Of a stretch of 64,000 bases of DNA, positions 26,221 through 34,628 are shown in pieces; position 1 is the stretch's first letter; every line of letters begins with the position of its first letter. The position numbers were made by a program, and so were the translations under genes. A model generated the notes under the pieces. It ran no database searches, was not told where the DNA came from, and saw only the letters and a program-made list of their open reading frames with translations. Source of the DNA: Streptomyces olivoverticillatus (GTDB lineage Bacteria; Actinomycetota; Actinomycetes; Streptomycetales; Streptomycetaceae); the NCBI RefSeq assembly GCF_014203555.1, contig NZ_JACHJH010000007.1:62001-126000 (forward strand). Direction: 5' to 3'.

Positions 26221-28116
26221 GTGGCCACGACCGTCCGCCGTGCCGTGTTGTCCCTGCCCGCCGCGCCGCTGGGGCCGGAGAATCCGCTGCCCCCGCTCGC
26301 CGCCCCCGGCGAGGCGCACCGCGTCGACCGCGCCCGGCTCGGCCCGCTCCCCGACGGCATGGCCCGCGGCATCGGCTACGCCCCGCTGCGCTCCCTGCTG
26401 CCCGTGCGCCGCCGTGACGACTACACCCGCACCCGGGTGCCCACCGACTTCGACGCGGTCGTCATCGAGAACGACCGGCTGCGCGCCACCGTCCTGCCCG
26501 GCCTCGGCGGCCGCGTCCACTCCCTCGAACACAAGCCGTCCGGCCGCTCCCTGGTCTACCGCAACCCCGTCTTCCAGCCCGCCGGCTTCGCCCTCAACGG
26601 CGCCTGGTTCTCCGGTGGCATCGAGTGGAACATCGGTGCCACCGGCCACGGCACGCTCTCCGTCGCCCCGCTGCACGCCGCCCGTGTGCCCGCGCCCGAC
26701 GGGGGCGAGATGCTGCGGCTGTGGGAGTGGGAGCGGCTGCGCGACACGCCGTTCCAGGTCGACCTGTGGTTGCCCGACGGCTCCGACTTCCTCTACGCGG
26801 GCGTCCGCATCCGCAATCCGCACCACCGCACGGTGCCCGTCTACTGGTGGTCCAACACCGCCGTCCCCGAGACCCCGCACACCCGCGTCCTCGCCCCGGC
26901 CGACAGCGCCTGGCACTTCGGCTACGAACGCACGCTGCGCAAAGTGGCGGTGCCCGGGCAGGACGGCACCGACGGCACGTACCCGCTGGGCGGCGAGCCG
27001 CCCGCCGACCACTTCTACGACACCGCCGACGGCGCCCGGCCCTGGATCGCCGCGCTGGACGAGAGCGGCCGCGGCCTGGTGCAGACCTCGACCGGTCTGC
27101 TGCGCGGCCGCAAGCTGTTCGCCTGGGGTGCGGGCGCGACGGGGCGGCGCTGGCAGGAGTGGCTCACCGAGCCCGGCACGGGCGGCTACGCGGAGATCCA
27201 GGCCGGGCTCGCCCGCACCCAGCTGGAGCACGTGCCGCTGGAGGCGGGCGGCGAGTTCGCCTGGCTGGAGGCGTACGGGCCGCTGGCCGCCGACCCGCGG
27301 GCCGTGCACGGCACCGACTGGGCCGCGGCGCGAGCCGAGGCCGAGGCCCGCCTGGAGGCCGCGCTGCCGCGCACGCAGGTGGACGCCGCGTACGCCGCGT
27401 GGCGGCCGTACGCCGACCAGGAGCCCAAGGAGCAGCTGGCCACCGGCTCCGGCTGGGGTGCGCTCGAAGCCGAGCGGAGCGGCTTCACGCTGCCGGGCAC
27501 GCCCTTCACGGCCGCAACGCTCGGCGCGCAGCAGCGGCCCTGGCGTCAGCTGTGGCACACCGGCACGCTCCGCGAGGACGGCCCGGAGCCCGGCCCGTCG
27601 CTGGTCGCCCCGCACTGGCGGGAGCTGCTGGAGGCCGCCGAGCCCGGCCCGCACGCCGCCTACCACCTGGGCGTCGCCCAGTGGCACGCGGGCGACCGCT
27701 CGCAGGCCGTGCGCAGCTGGGAGTGTGCCCTGCGGCTCGGGCTCGGCTGGCCCGCCCTGCGCTGCCTGGCCGCCGCCGACGCGGCCGACGGCCACCGTGC
27801 GCGGGCCGCCGACCGCTATGCCGCCGCCGTCGGCGCGGCCTGCACCGCCGGGGCGTCCCGCGCCGCGCTGTCCGCGCTCGGCCACGAGGCGGCCGAGGAG
27901 TTGCTGGCGGCGGACCGTGCGCAGGAGGCGGCGGAGGTCCTGGCGGGCCTGCCCGCCGCCACGCGGGCGCGCGGCCGCTTCCGGCTGCTGCAGGCGCGGA
28001 TCCTGCTGGCGCTGGGGGAGGTTGCGGCGGCGCGGGCGGTCGTCGCCGAAGGGCTGGAAGTGGAAGACCTGAGGGAGGGTGAACAGGCCCTCGCCGAGCA
28101 GCTCTTCCCTGCCTGA
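26221..28116 (+). CDS. DUF5107 protein with TPR-like C-terminus
   Basis: A 631-residue protein. The N-terminal two thirds match what I know as DUF5107: FDAVVIENDRLRATVLPGLG, GGRVHSLEHKPSGRSLVYRN and FSGGIEWNIGATGH resemble the beta-sandwich of aldose-epimerase/glycoside-hydrolase-like folds, so a carbohydrate role is likely. The last about 180 residues are short alanine-rich helical repeats (YHLGVAQWHAGDRSQAVRSW, LAAADAADGHRARAADRYAA) of TPR type. GTG start at 26221. It lies on the same strand 132 bp behind the CoA-transferase. Cytosolic, no signal peptide. Exact substrate unknown. Confidence 0.75.
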   Translation: MATTVRRAVLSLPAAPLGPENPLPPLAAPGEAHRVDRARLGPLPDGMARGIGYAPLRSLLPVRRRDDYTRTRVPTDFDAVVIENDRLRATVLPGLGGRVHSLEHKPSGRSLVYRNPVFQPAGFALNGAWFSGGIEWNIGATGHGTLSVAPLHAARVPAPDGGEMLRLWEWERLRDTPFQVDLWLPDGSDFLYAGVRIRNPHHRTVPVYWWSNTAVPETPHTRVLAPADSAWHFGYERTLRKVAVPGQDGTDGTYPLGGEPPADHFYDTADGARPWIAALDESGRGLVQTSTGLLRGRKLFAWGAGATGRRWQEWLTEPGTGGYAEIQAGLARTQLEHVPLEAGGEFAWLEAYGPLAADPRAVHGTDWAAARAEAEARLEAALPRTQVDAAYAAWRPYADQEPKEQLATGSGWGALEAERSGFTLPGTPFTAATLGAQQRPWRQLWHTGTLREDGPEPGPSLVAPHWRELLEAAEPGPHAAYHLGVAQWHAGDRSQAVRSWECALRLGLGWPALRCLAAADAADGHRARAADRYAAAVGAACTAGASRAALSALGHEAAEELLAADRAQEAAEVLAGLPAATRARGRFRLLQARILLALGEVAAARAVVAEGLEVEDLREGEQALAEQLFPA

Positions 28117-28125
28117 CGGCCCGGG

Positions 28126-28473
28126 TCAGCTCCTGCGGTCCACGTACTCGAACACCGATCCGTCGGGGTGACGCGCCACCAGGTTGCGTCCGATGGGGGT
28201 CGGCACGGGGCCCGCGATGATCTCCGCCCCCACCGTCCGGAGGTCGTCGAGCGCCTCGTCCACGTCGGTCACGGCGATCGTCGCCGTGATCTTCCGCAGG
28301 ATGGACAGCTCCGCCTCCGGGCCGCTCATCAGGAAGAAGCAGCCGACGGCGGCGACCGAGACCCCGCCGCGCTGGAAGCGCAACGCCTGGGCCCCGGTCA
28401 GCCGTTCGTAGACGGCGATCGCCGCGTCCAGGTCACCGACACACACCCGTAGCGAAGTCCCGAGAATGTTCAT
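28126..28473 (-). CDS. VOC (glyoxalase/bleomycin-resistance fold) protein
   Basis: A 115-residue protein with one pair of betaalphabetabetabeta modules: SLRVCVGDLDAAIAVYERLT at the start and the second-module ARHPDGSVFEYVDRRS end, where HPDG and the Glu before Y fit the metal-site strand. A homodimer would form the active site. Function may be a dioxygenase, isomerase or drug-binding protein; no metal ligand set was verified. The start is ATG 28473, with only a weak ribosome site. It lies downstream of the methyltransferase gene on the same strand with a 50-bp gap and is convergent with the DUF5107 gene (9-bp gap). Confidence 0.8.
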   Translation of the reverse strand: MNILGTSLRVCVGDLDAAIAVYERLTGAQALRFQRGGVSVAAVGCFFLMSGPEAELSILRKITATIAVTDVDEALDDLRTVGAEIIAGPVPTPIGRNLVARHPDGSVFEYVDRRS

Positions 28474-28523
28474 GGAAACCAGGCTAGTTGGAGGAGCCGG
28501 TGCCGTGGGCGGGTCGCGGAGGA

Positions 28524-29339
28524 TCACACACGACAGAGGAGTTCGCCGTTGAGCACCGCGAACCACGCGTCCTCGTGCCGCCCCCACGCACGCCAGGCCG
28601 CGGCGATCCGCTCCAGCCCCGCGCGGTCGGTGTGGCCGCCGTCCACCGCGAGGCGGGCGTAGTCGGAGGCGACGGTGCGGTCCGCCCACAGCCCGCTCCA
28701 CCAGGCGCGTTCCGCGGCGCTCGCGTAGCACCAGGCGCTCGCGGTGGCGGTGGCGTCGGTCAGGCCCGCCCGGCGGGCCCAGGACAGCAGCCGCCGCCCG
28801 GCGTCCGGTTCGCCGCCGCCGGCCCGGGCGACGCGCTGGTAGAGGTGCTGCCAGTCGTCCAGGCCGGGGAGGTGCGGATACCAGGTCATGGCCGCGTAGT
28901 CCGCGTCGCGGACGGCGACGATCCCGCCGGGCCTGCACACCCGGCGCATCTCGCGCAGCGCGCCCACCGGGTCGCCGACGTGCTGGAGCACCTGGTGGGC
29001 GTGGACGACGTCGAAGGAGGCGTCCGGGAAGCGCAGCGCGGCGACGTCGCCGGTGACGAAGTCGGCGTTGTCCAGGCCGCGTTCGCGGGCGAGCGCGCGG
29101 GCCCGGCCGAGCACTCCCTCCGCCGGGTCGAGGCCGGTGACGCGGCCTTGCGGGACGAGCGCGGCCAGGTCGGCCGTGATGGTGCCCGGGCCGCAGCCGA
29201 TGTCCAGGATCCGGTGGTGCGGTTCGAGCTCGGGCAGCAGGTAGGCGGCGGAGTTGGCGGCCGTGCGCCAGGTGTGCGAGCGCAGGACGGACTCGTGGTG
29301 GCCGTGGGTGTAGACGGCCTCGTGGGCGTTGCCGGGCAT
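28524..29339 (-). CDS. SAM-dependent methyltransferase (UbiE/COQ5-like)
   Basis: A 271-residue class I methyltransferase. Motif I ILDIGCGPGTITADLA, motif II VTGLDPAEGVLGRARA, FVTGDVAALRFPDASFDVVH and the post-motif HQVLQHVGDPVGALREMRRV form a complete SAM-binding Rossmann fold. ATG 29339 has an AAAGGGG ribosome site. Divergent from the lysine-less aminotransferase-like gene, with two related palindromes between them. The VOC gene follows on the same strand. Acceptor substrate unknown. Confidence 0.88.
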   Translation of the reverse strand: MPGNAHEAVYTHGHHESVLRSHTWRTAANSAAYLLPELEPHHRILDIGCGPGTITADLAALVPQGRVTGLDPAEGVLGRARALARERGLDNADFVTGDVAALRFPDASFDVVHAHQVLQHVGDPVGALREMRRVCRPGGIVAVRDADYAAMTWYPHLPGLDDWQHLYQRVARAGGGEPDAGRRLLSWARRAGLTDATATASAWCYASAAERAWWSGLWADRTVASDYARLAVDGGHTDRAGLERIAAAWRAWGRHEDAWFAVLNGELLCRV

Positions 29340-29393
29340 GACGGTCCCCTTTTCGGAAAGCGGCGCTGTCGGTGCCTCAACGGTACGCAGTCG

Positions 29394-29429
29394 TCTCGCA
29401 TGACGAGAGTGGTGTCTTGCGATACGGGA
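29394..29429. promoter_or_regulatory. Two 15-bp related palindromes between methyltransferase and aminotransferase-like genes
   Basis: TCTCGCATGACGAGA (29394-29408) and TCTTGCGATACGGGA (29415-29429) align over their whole length as TCT(C/T)GC..,.ACG(A/G)GA. The first is a clean inverted repeat (TCTCG-N5-CGAGA); the second is a degenerate copy. They are 21 bp apart, two helical turns, in the 194-bp divergent region. This looks like a two-site operator; no regulator gene is adjacent. Confidence 0.5.
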
Positions 29430-29533
29430 CGCCTCGTCACTCCCGCGCCCGTGTCGCCCCGCCCGCGCCTCCTTGATCTGCGAAGGTGGACGGAAGACCG
29501 GGCGAGGTATGCGAGGTACGGAGGTACGTACGG

Positions 29534-30739
29534 ATGCTCAAGGACTCCCCGGCACCCGCGCTCCCGCCCCCCGAGCACGGTCTGCCCGTGGTTCCCGAGG
29601 TCGCCGCGCACCTGGCCCGGGCCGCCGGGCGCGCCACGGCGGAGCCGGTCGGCGGCGGCGAGGAACTGCGCGCCGCCGCGGCCGGATACTGGGCGCGGCG
29701 GGGGCTGCCGACCTCGCCCGGACACGTCCTCGCGGCCCCCGGCGCCCAGCCCCTGCTGCTGGCCCTGCTCGCCTCGGCGGGCGGCGAAGTGCTGCTGACC
29801 CGGCCGTGTGCCCCCTGGTACGGGTCGCTGGCCCGGCTCGCCGGCAGGCTCGCCTACCACGTGGCCGTACCGGCCGAGTGCGGCGGCGTGCCCGACCCGT
29901 TCGCGCTGCTGGAGACCGTGACCCGGATCCGGGCCGAGGGCGGGCGGCCGCGTTTCCTGGTGCTGTCGGTGGCCGATGAGACCACCGGGACGGTCGCGCC
30001 GCCGGAGATCCTGCACGAGGTCCTGGAGGCCGCGGCCGCCGAGGAACTGACCGTCGTCAGCGACGAGACCTGGCGCGACACGCTCCACCACCCGCTCGGC
30101 ACGGTGTTCGTCGGGCCGGCCGAGATGTACCCGGACCGCGTCATCGTCCTGACCGACCTCGCCGGCGCCCTCACCCCCAGCGCCTGGCCCGTCGCCGCCG
30201 CCCGCTTCCCCGAGGGCGGCGTCGGTCCCGCGCTGCGCGCCCGGTCCCTGACGGTGCTGAGCGCGCTGCGGGCCGAACTGCCGCCGCCCGTCTCGGCGGC
30301 CGCCCGCTACGCGCTGGCCGAGCCGGAGCCTGTGCGCGCCCGGACCGCGGCCGCCACCCGGCTCTACGGCACCCTGGCCGCCGCCGCCCGCGAGCGGCTG
30401 GCCACCGCCGGGGTGCTGTGCCGCCCCCCGCAGACCGGCCCCCACCTCTACGCCGACCTGGGCGAGCTGCGCACCGCCCTCGCCGCCCGCGGCATCACCG
30501 ACTCCGTCGAGCTGGAGGCCCACCTCGGCAAGGCGCTGGGCCATCCGGCGCCGGGCGGCCACCGGTTCGGCGACGACCCGGACGCGCTGCGGGTGCGGCT
30601 GTCCATCCCGCCGCTGCTGGGCACCACCGACGAGCAGCGGCAGCGCGCCCTCGACGCGCCCGACCCGCTGCACGTGCCGGATGTCGTCGCGGCGTTGTCC
30701 ACTTTTGCATCGGCGTTCAGTGAACTCGCCGGCGCCTGA
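29534..30739 (+). CDS. Aminotransferase-fold (class I/II) protein lacking the PLP lysine
   Basis: A 401-residue homologue of fold-type I aminotransferases. Landmarks are in place: GGGEELRAAAAGYWARRGLP, the APGAQPLLLALLAS loop, VVSDETW with the cofactor Asp at D177, and the carboxylate-binding RVRLS near the C-terminus. But the site of the Schiff-base lysine reads TDLAGALTPSAWPVAAARF, with Gly211 where SK is expected, and the usual NPTG and DE(V)Y are VADETTGTV and DETW. The whole chain has only two lysines (K3 and about K333), neither suitable. It cannot be a normal transaminase. It may be a PLP-free binding or regulatory protein. ATG 29534 follows a GGAGG. Confidence 0.75.
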   Translation: MLKDSPAPALPPPEHGLPVVPEVAAHLARAAGRATAEPVGGGEELRAAAAGYWARRGLPTSPGHVLAAPGAQPLLLALLASAGGEVLLTRPCAPWYGSLARLAGRLAYHVAVPAECGGVPDPFALLETVTRIRAEGGRPRFLVLSVADETTGTVAPPEILHEVLEAAAAEELTVVSDETWRDTLHHPLGTVFVGPAEMYPDRVIVLTDLAGALTPSAWPVAAARFPEGGVGPALRARSLTVLSALRAELPPPVSAAARYALAEPEPVRARTAAATRLYGTLAAAARERLATAGVLCRPPQTGPHLYADLGELRTALAARGITDSVELEAHLGKALGHPAPGGHRFGDDPDALRVRLSIPPLLGTTDEQRQRALDAPDPLHVPDVVAALSTFASAFSELAGA

Positions 30740-30817
30740 TCTACCGTCGGTCGGTGGGCGGACCGCCGCGCGGGCCGCGCACCGCACCACACCGGTTCCC
30801 CACGAATGGAGCCCCAG

Positions 30818-31840
30818 ATGACCGAACAGACCGAGCGCCCACTCGCGGAACCCCGCCCCCTCGGCGAGATCCGGTCCTGGCCCCGGTCGTTCGCCGACCG
30901 TCTCACCGCCCCGCTGCCGGGCGTACGCGCACTGGCCCGGCTCGCCCGCGAAGGACGGCTGCGCCCGAGCGCGGACGCGCTGCGGGAGATCCCCGACCTG
31001 CCCCTGGAGCCCGGCCCGCTGCCCGCCGTCGACGCCACGACCGTCGCCGTCACCTGGGCGGGGCACGCCAGCTGGGTGGTGCGGGTGGGCGGGCTCACCA
31101 TCCTGACGGACCCGGTGTGGTCCCGCAGGATCCTCGGCACCCCGTCCCGCGTCACCCCGGTCGGGGTGCGCTGGGCGGATCTGCCGCGGATCGACGCCGT
31201 CGTCATCAGCCATAACCACTACGACCACCTCGACGCCCCCACCCTCAAGCGGCTCCCGCGCGAGACGCCCCTCCTCCTCCCGGCCGGCCTCGCGTCCTGG
31301 GCCCGGCGCCGCCGCTTCACCCGCGTCACCGAACTCGACTGGTGGGAGGCGGTCGAGCTGCCGGGGCCGGCCGGTCCGGTCCGCTTCGACTTCGTCCCCG
31401 CGCACCACTGGAGCAAGCGCACCCTCACCGACACCTGCCGTTCGCTGTGGGGCGGCTGGGTGCTGACCGCGCCGGAGGGGCAGCGGGTGTACTTCGCGGG
31501 CGACAGCGGCTACGGCTTCTGGTTCGAGCGGATCGGCGGCCGTTACCCGGGCATCGACATCGCCATGCTGCCCATCGGCGCCTACGACCCGCGCTGGATG
31601 CTGGGGCCGGTCCACACCGACCCGGAGGAGGCGGTCCGTGCCTGCCAGGATCTGGGCGCCCGGGTGATGGCGCCGATGCACTGGTCGACCTTCCTGCTCT
31701 CCGCCGAGCCGCCGCTGGAACCGCTGCACCGGGTGCGCGCCGCGTGGGAGGCGGCGGGCAGATCGCGGCAGGACCTGTGGGACCTGCCCATCGGCGCCTC
31801 GCGGGTGCTGTCGCCGGTGCAGCTGAGCGACCCCCCGTAG
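30818..31840 (+). CDS. Metallo-beta-lactamase-fold hydrolase (NAPE-PLD/UlaG-like)
   Basis: A 340-residue cytosolic metallohydrolase. The dinuclear zinc motif is HNHYDHLD, preceded by TWAGHASWVVRVGGLTILTD and DPVW, with further ligands in PAHHWSKR, FAGDSGYG and PMHWSTF. This set is that of the NAPE-PLD and outer-membrane-protein ROMA-like subgroup that acts on phospholipids or lactone-type substrates. ATG 30818 is chosen because GGAG lies seven bases upstream; it overlaps an earlier in-frame ATG at 30806. It follows the aminotransferase-like gene by 78 bp and may be co-transcribed. Substrate unknown. Confidence 0.87.
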   Translation: MTEQTERPLAEPRPLGEIRSWPRSFADRLTAPLPGVRALARLAREGRLRPSADALREIPDLPLEPGPLPAVDATTVAVTWAGHASWVVRVGGLTILTDPVWSRRILGTPSRVTPVGVRWADLPRIDAVVISHNHYDHLDAPTLKRLPRETPLLLPAGLASWARRRRFTRVTELDWWEAVELPGPAGPVRFDFVPAHHWSKRTLTDTCRSLWGGWVLTAPEGQRVYFAGDSGYGFWFERIGGRYPGIDIAMLPIGAYDPRWMLGPVHTDPEEAVRACQDLGARVMAPMHWSTFLLSAEPPLEPLHRVRAAWEAAGRSRQDLWDLPIGASRVLSPVQLSDPP

Positions 31841-31852
31841 GCGCCGCCCGGC

Positions 31853-32545
31853 TCAGGCGACGGCCACCGCCACGGCGCCCGCGTGCCCCTCCCCCACCGC
31901 GACGTCGGTCAGCGTCCAGCCCGGCGGCGAGGCCGGGGCGGCCCCCGACCCCACGTACGTCACCGCCGGGCTCTCGGAGAGCCCCGTGCCCGTCCCCTTG
32001 AGGTACGCCTCCTTGCGCGTCCAGCACCGGGCGAAGGCCAACGGCCGCTCGGCCAACGGCAGCGCGTCGAGCTCGGCGGTCTCCAGCGGATGCAGCATCC
32101 GCGCCACTTCCGCCACCACGGACTCGGGCTGCTCCGTCTCCACGTCCGCCCCGATCGGGGTGTCGGCAAAGGCGAACAGCGCCAGGTCCCCGGTGTGCGA
32201 GAGGTTGAAGTGCAGCCCCGTCGCACCGGCCACGGCAGGGCGGCCGTGCGGCCCGCCGCAGCCGGGGCACGGCTCACGCGTGAGCTCGACCGCCGCCGGA
32301 TCCAGCCCGAGATACGCCCCGAGCAGGCTGCGCAGCCCGAGATGGGCGGCGACATAACGCTCGCGATGGAGCTGCCGGATGAAGGCGGCGGCACGCTCGC
32401 GCTCGCCCGCGTCGAGAACGCGCTCGTACTCCTCGGGCGGTACGGGCGCGTGGTCGCCGATGCGCAGCAGCCACACCTGCGGCGGGCCGCCGGGCGACCA
32501 GCGTCCCGGGAGGGGGTCCTCACCCAGCAGCCACGGGCCGTCCAT
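31853..32545 (-). CDS. 4'-phosphopantetheinyl transferase (Sfp type)
   Basis: A 230-residue enzyme that transfers the phosphopantetheine arm of CoA to carrier proteins of polyketide or peptide synthases. Motifs are complete: the substrate-binding LHFNLSHTGDLALFAF, the magnesium-binding GADVET, and CWTRKEAYLKGTGTGL. Length and both halves fit Sfp rather than AcpS. A CPGCGGPHGRP stretch, common in streptomycete members, sits before the first motif. ATG 32545 follows a GGGGGAGA ribosome site. No carrier protein or synthase gene is in the window, so it likely serves synthases elsewhere. Convergent with the metallo-hydrolase, 12-bp gap. Confidence 0.92.
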   Translation of the reverse strand: MDGPWLLGEDPLPGRWSPGGPPQVWLLRIGDHAPVPPEEYERVLDAGERERAAAFIRQLHRERYVAAHLGLRSLLGAYLGLDPAAVELTREPCPGCGGPHGRPAVAGATGLHFNLSHTGDLALFAFADTPIGADVETEQPESVVAEVARMLHPLETAELDALPLAERPLAFARCWTRKEAYLKGTGTGLSESPAVTYVGSGAAPASPPGWTLTDVAVGEGHAGAVAVAVA

Positions 32546-32616
32546 CAGTTCGTCTCCCCCAGGTATCCGGTCACCGCCCCTGTGCGTGCGCACAGCCGGT
32601 GTGGCAGATGATCAGG

Positions 32617-34623
32617 CTACCGGTGCGCGGGGGTGCCCGGCATGTCCGGTGGGGTGATACCGAAGGACCGGACATACAGCGCCAGTTCGGCCTCAAGCGC
32701 ACGGATCAGCGAGTCGGCGCGCCGGAAGCCGTGGCGCTCGCCCTCGAAGGCCAGGTGTGTGTGGTCCACGCCCCGCCCGGCCGTCGCCGCGAGCAGCAGC
32801 TCGCCGTGCTCGGGCGGGCAGATCGGGTCGTCCAGCCCTTGCAGGAGCAGGTACGGGGCGGATATTCGCTCGGCCCGGCTCAGCGGCGAGCGGTCGCGGT
32901 AGCGTTCCGGCACCTCGGCGAACGGGCCGATGAGGCTCTCCAGATAGGCCGCCTCGAAATCATGCGTGCCGCCCTCGGCCCAGGCCATCGGCTCGATCAG
33001 CGGACAGGCGAGCATGGCGCAGGCGTAGAGGTCGGTGGAGGCCAGCGAAGCCGCTGCGGTCCAGCCGCCCGCGCTGGCGCCGCGGATCCCGAGCCGGGCC
33101 CGGTCGGCGGTGCCTTCCGCGGCGAGCGCCTCGGCGACAGCCGCGCAGTCCTCGACGTCGACGACGCCCCAGCGCTCGCGCAGCCGGTTGCGGTACTCCC
33201 GCCCGTAGCCGGTGGAACCGCCGTAGTCGACGTCGACGACGCCGATGCCGCGCGAGGTGAAATAGGCGATCTCCAGGTCGAGCACGAGGGCCGAGCGGCT
33301 GGTGGGGCCGCCGTGGGCCCAGACCACGAAGGGGGGCAACTCGCCTGCGGGGGCGGTGTGGCCGGGGTTGCGCGGCGGATGGACCCGGGCGTGGATCTCC
33401 CGGCCGCCGGGGCCGGTGAACGTCCTCACGTGCGGCTCGGGGTAGTAGGCGGGGTCCACGGCATCGGTGTGCCGGGCGCCGACGGCACGGGCCCGGCCCG
33501 TGCATGTGTCGAGCTCCACCACTTCGTACGACGTGCGGGGGCTCGCCGCGACGCCGATGACGCGCGTGCCGGTCGCCTCCAGGGTGGGGGCCCATTCCGT
33601 CCACGGCCCGGCGGCATCCACCAGCTCCCCCGTCTCCGGGTCGAGGATGCCCAGGCGCTGGGCGCCCCGGCCGTGGACGACCGCGATCAGGCCGTTGGCC
33701 AGCGGGGCGAACCAGCGCTGCCCCAGCCGCCAGAGGGGACCGGCGAACTCCTCCTCGCGCGGACAGAGGTTGACGCTCACCACGCCCTGCCCCGCCGACT
33801 CGCCCCCGGCGTCGAGACGGTGCAGATTCCACCATCCGGTGCGGTCGGTCACGGCGAGCAGTGCGCCGTCCCGCCCCCACTCGACCTGGGCCACGGACTC
33901 CTCCGGGCCGCCCAGGACTGTCCGGGCACCGCGGAAGCGGCCGTCCGGGCCGACTTCGGCCACCCGCAGCTCCGTGCCGTCCCACGGCATGCCCGGGTGG
34001 CCCCAGGCGAGCCAGGCCACCCGCCCGCCGTCCGGGGAGAGGCGTGGGCCGGTGACGAAGCGGTGCCGGCCGTCGCTCAGGGCGCGCAGCGCCGAGCGGT
34101 CGGAGGCGGCGCTTCCGTCCAGCGGCACGGAGACGATGAGCCGCCGTACGTCACCGGGCCGCTCGCCGGTGAACTCCTCCAGCACGCACCACACTTCGCC
34201 CCGCTCCCACAGCAGCACGGGGTCGGCCCAGCGCAGGCCGCCGCCCACGGCCGACAGCGGCGTCAGCGCTCTGGGCGCCCGGCCCTCCGGGGCGTCGGGC
34301 TCCCAGGCGTACAGCCGCTGATCGCCGTCGTGGACGAAGACCACCAGCGGGCCGCCCGCCGGCCGGGGAGCGGCGGCCCACGGGCGGCCGCCGTACTCGT
34401 GCACCCGGCTGCGCACGTCCCACGGCGCCTCCAGGGCCGGGGCCTCGACCCCGTCGGAGGCCCGCCGCACCAGCGTGCACCGGCCCCCCTCCGCGGGGCG
34501 CGGGGCGACCCACCACGCCTCCTCGCCCACCAGACCCACGAAGTCCGGCCGACCGCCGCGCCGCGCGGCGAGTGCGGCATCGACGGGGGAGCGCCAGGCT
34601 CCGTAGGGCGCCGTGGTCACCAT
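32617..34623 (-). CDS. S9 family (prolyl oligopeptidase) serine peptidase
   Basis: A 668-residue two-domain peptidase. The N-terminal about 400 residues form WD40-like beta-propeller repeats (RLSPDGGRVAWLAWGHPG and similar). The C-terminal alpha/beta hydrolase domain begins near PPFVVWAHGGPTSRS and has the nucleophile in RGASAGGW, the aspartate in GLDDPICPPEH and the histidine in EGERHGF. It should cut short peptides, perhaps as an aminopeptidase or acyl-peptidase. ATG 34623 follows a GGAGG site. It starts 5 bp after the M20 peptidase stop, so the two form an operon. Confidence 0.9.
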   Translation of the reverse strand: MVTTAPYGAWRSPVDAALAARRGGRPDFVGLVGEEAWWVAPRPAEGGRCTLVRRASDGVEAPALEAPWDVRSRVHEYGGRPWAAAPRPAGGPLVVFVHDGDQRLYAWEPDAPEGRAPRALTPLSAVGGGLRWADPVLLWERGEVWCVLEEFTGERPGDVRRLIVSVPLDGSAASDRSALRALSDGRHRFVTGPRLSPDGGRVAWLAWGHPGMPWDGTELRVAEVGPDGRFRGARTVLGGPEESVAQVEWGRDGALLAVTDRTGWWNLHRLDAGGESAGQGVVSVNLCPREEEFAGPLWRLGQRWFAPLANGLIAVVHGRGAQRLGILDPETGELVDAAGPWTEWAPTLEATGTRVIGVAASPRTSYEVVELDTCTGRARAVGARHTDAVDPAYYPEPHVRTFTGPGGREIHARVHPPRNPGHTAPAGELPPFVVWAHGGPTSRSALVLDLEIAYFTSRGIGVVDVDYGGSTGYGREYRNRLRERWGVVDVEDCAAVAEALAAEGTADRARLGIRGASAGGWTAAASLASTDLYACAMLACPLIEPMAWAEGGTHDFEAAYLESLIGPFAEVPERYRDRSPLSRAERISAPYLLLQGLDDPICPPEHGELLLAATAGRGVDHTHLAFEGERHGFRRADSLIRALEAELALYVRSFGITPPDMPGTPAHR

Positions 34624-34628
34624 GTCTG

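Noticed and set aside
31853..32545. Evidence for a nearby polyketide or non-ribosomal peptide cluster because of the Sfp-type transferase
   Set aside because: No synthase, carrier protein or tailoring cluster is present; such transferases are often encoded alone.
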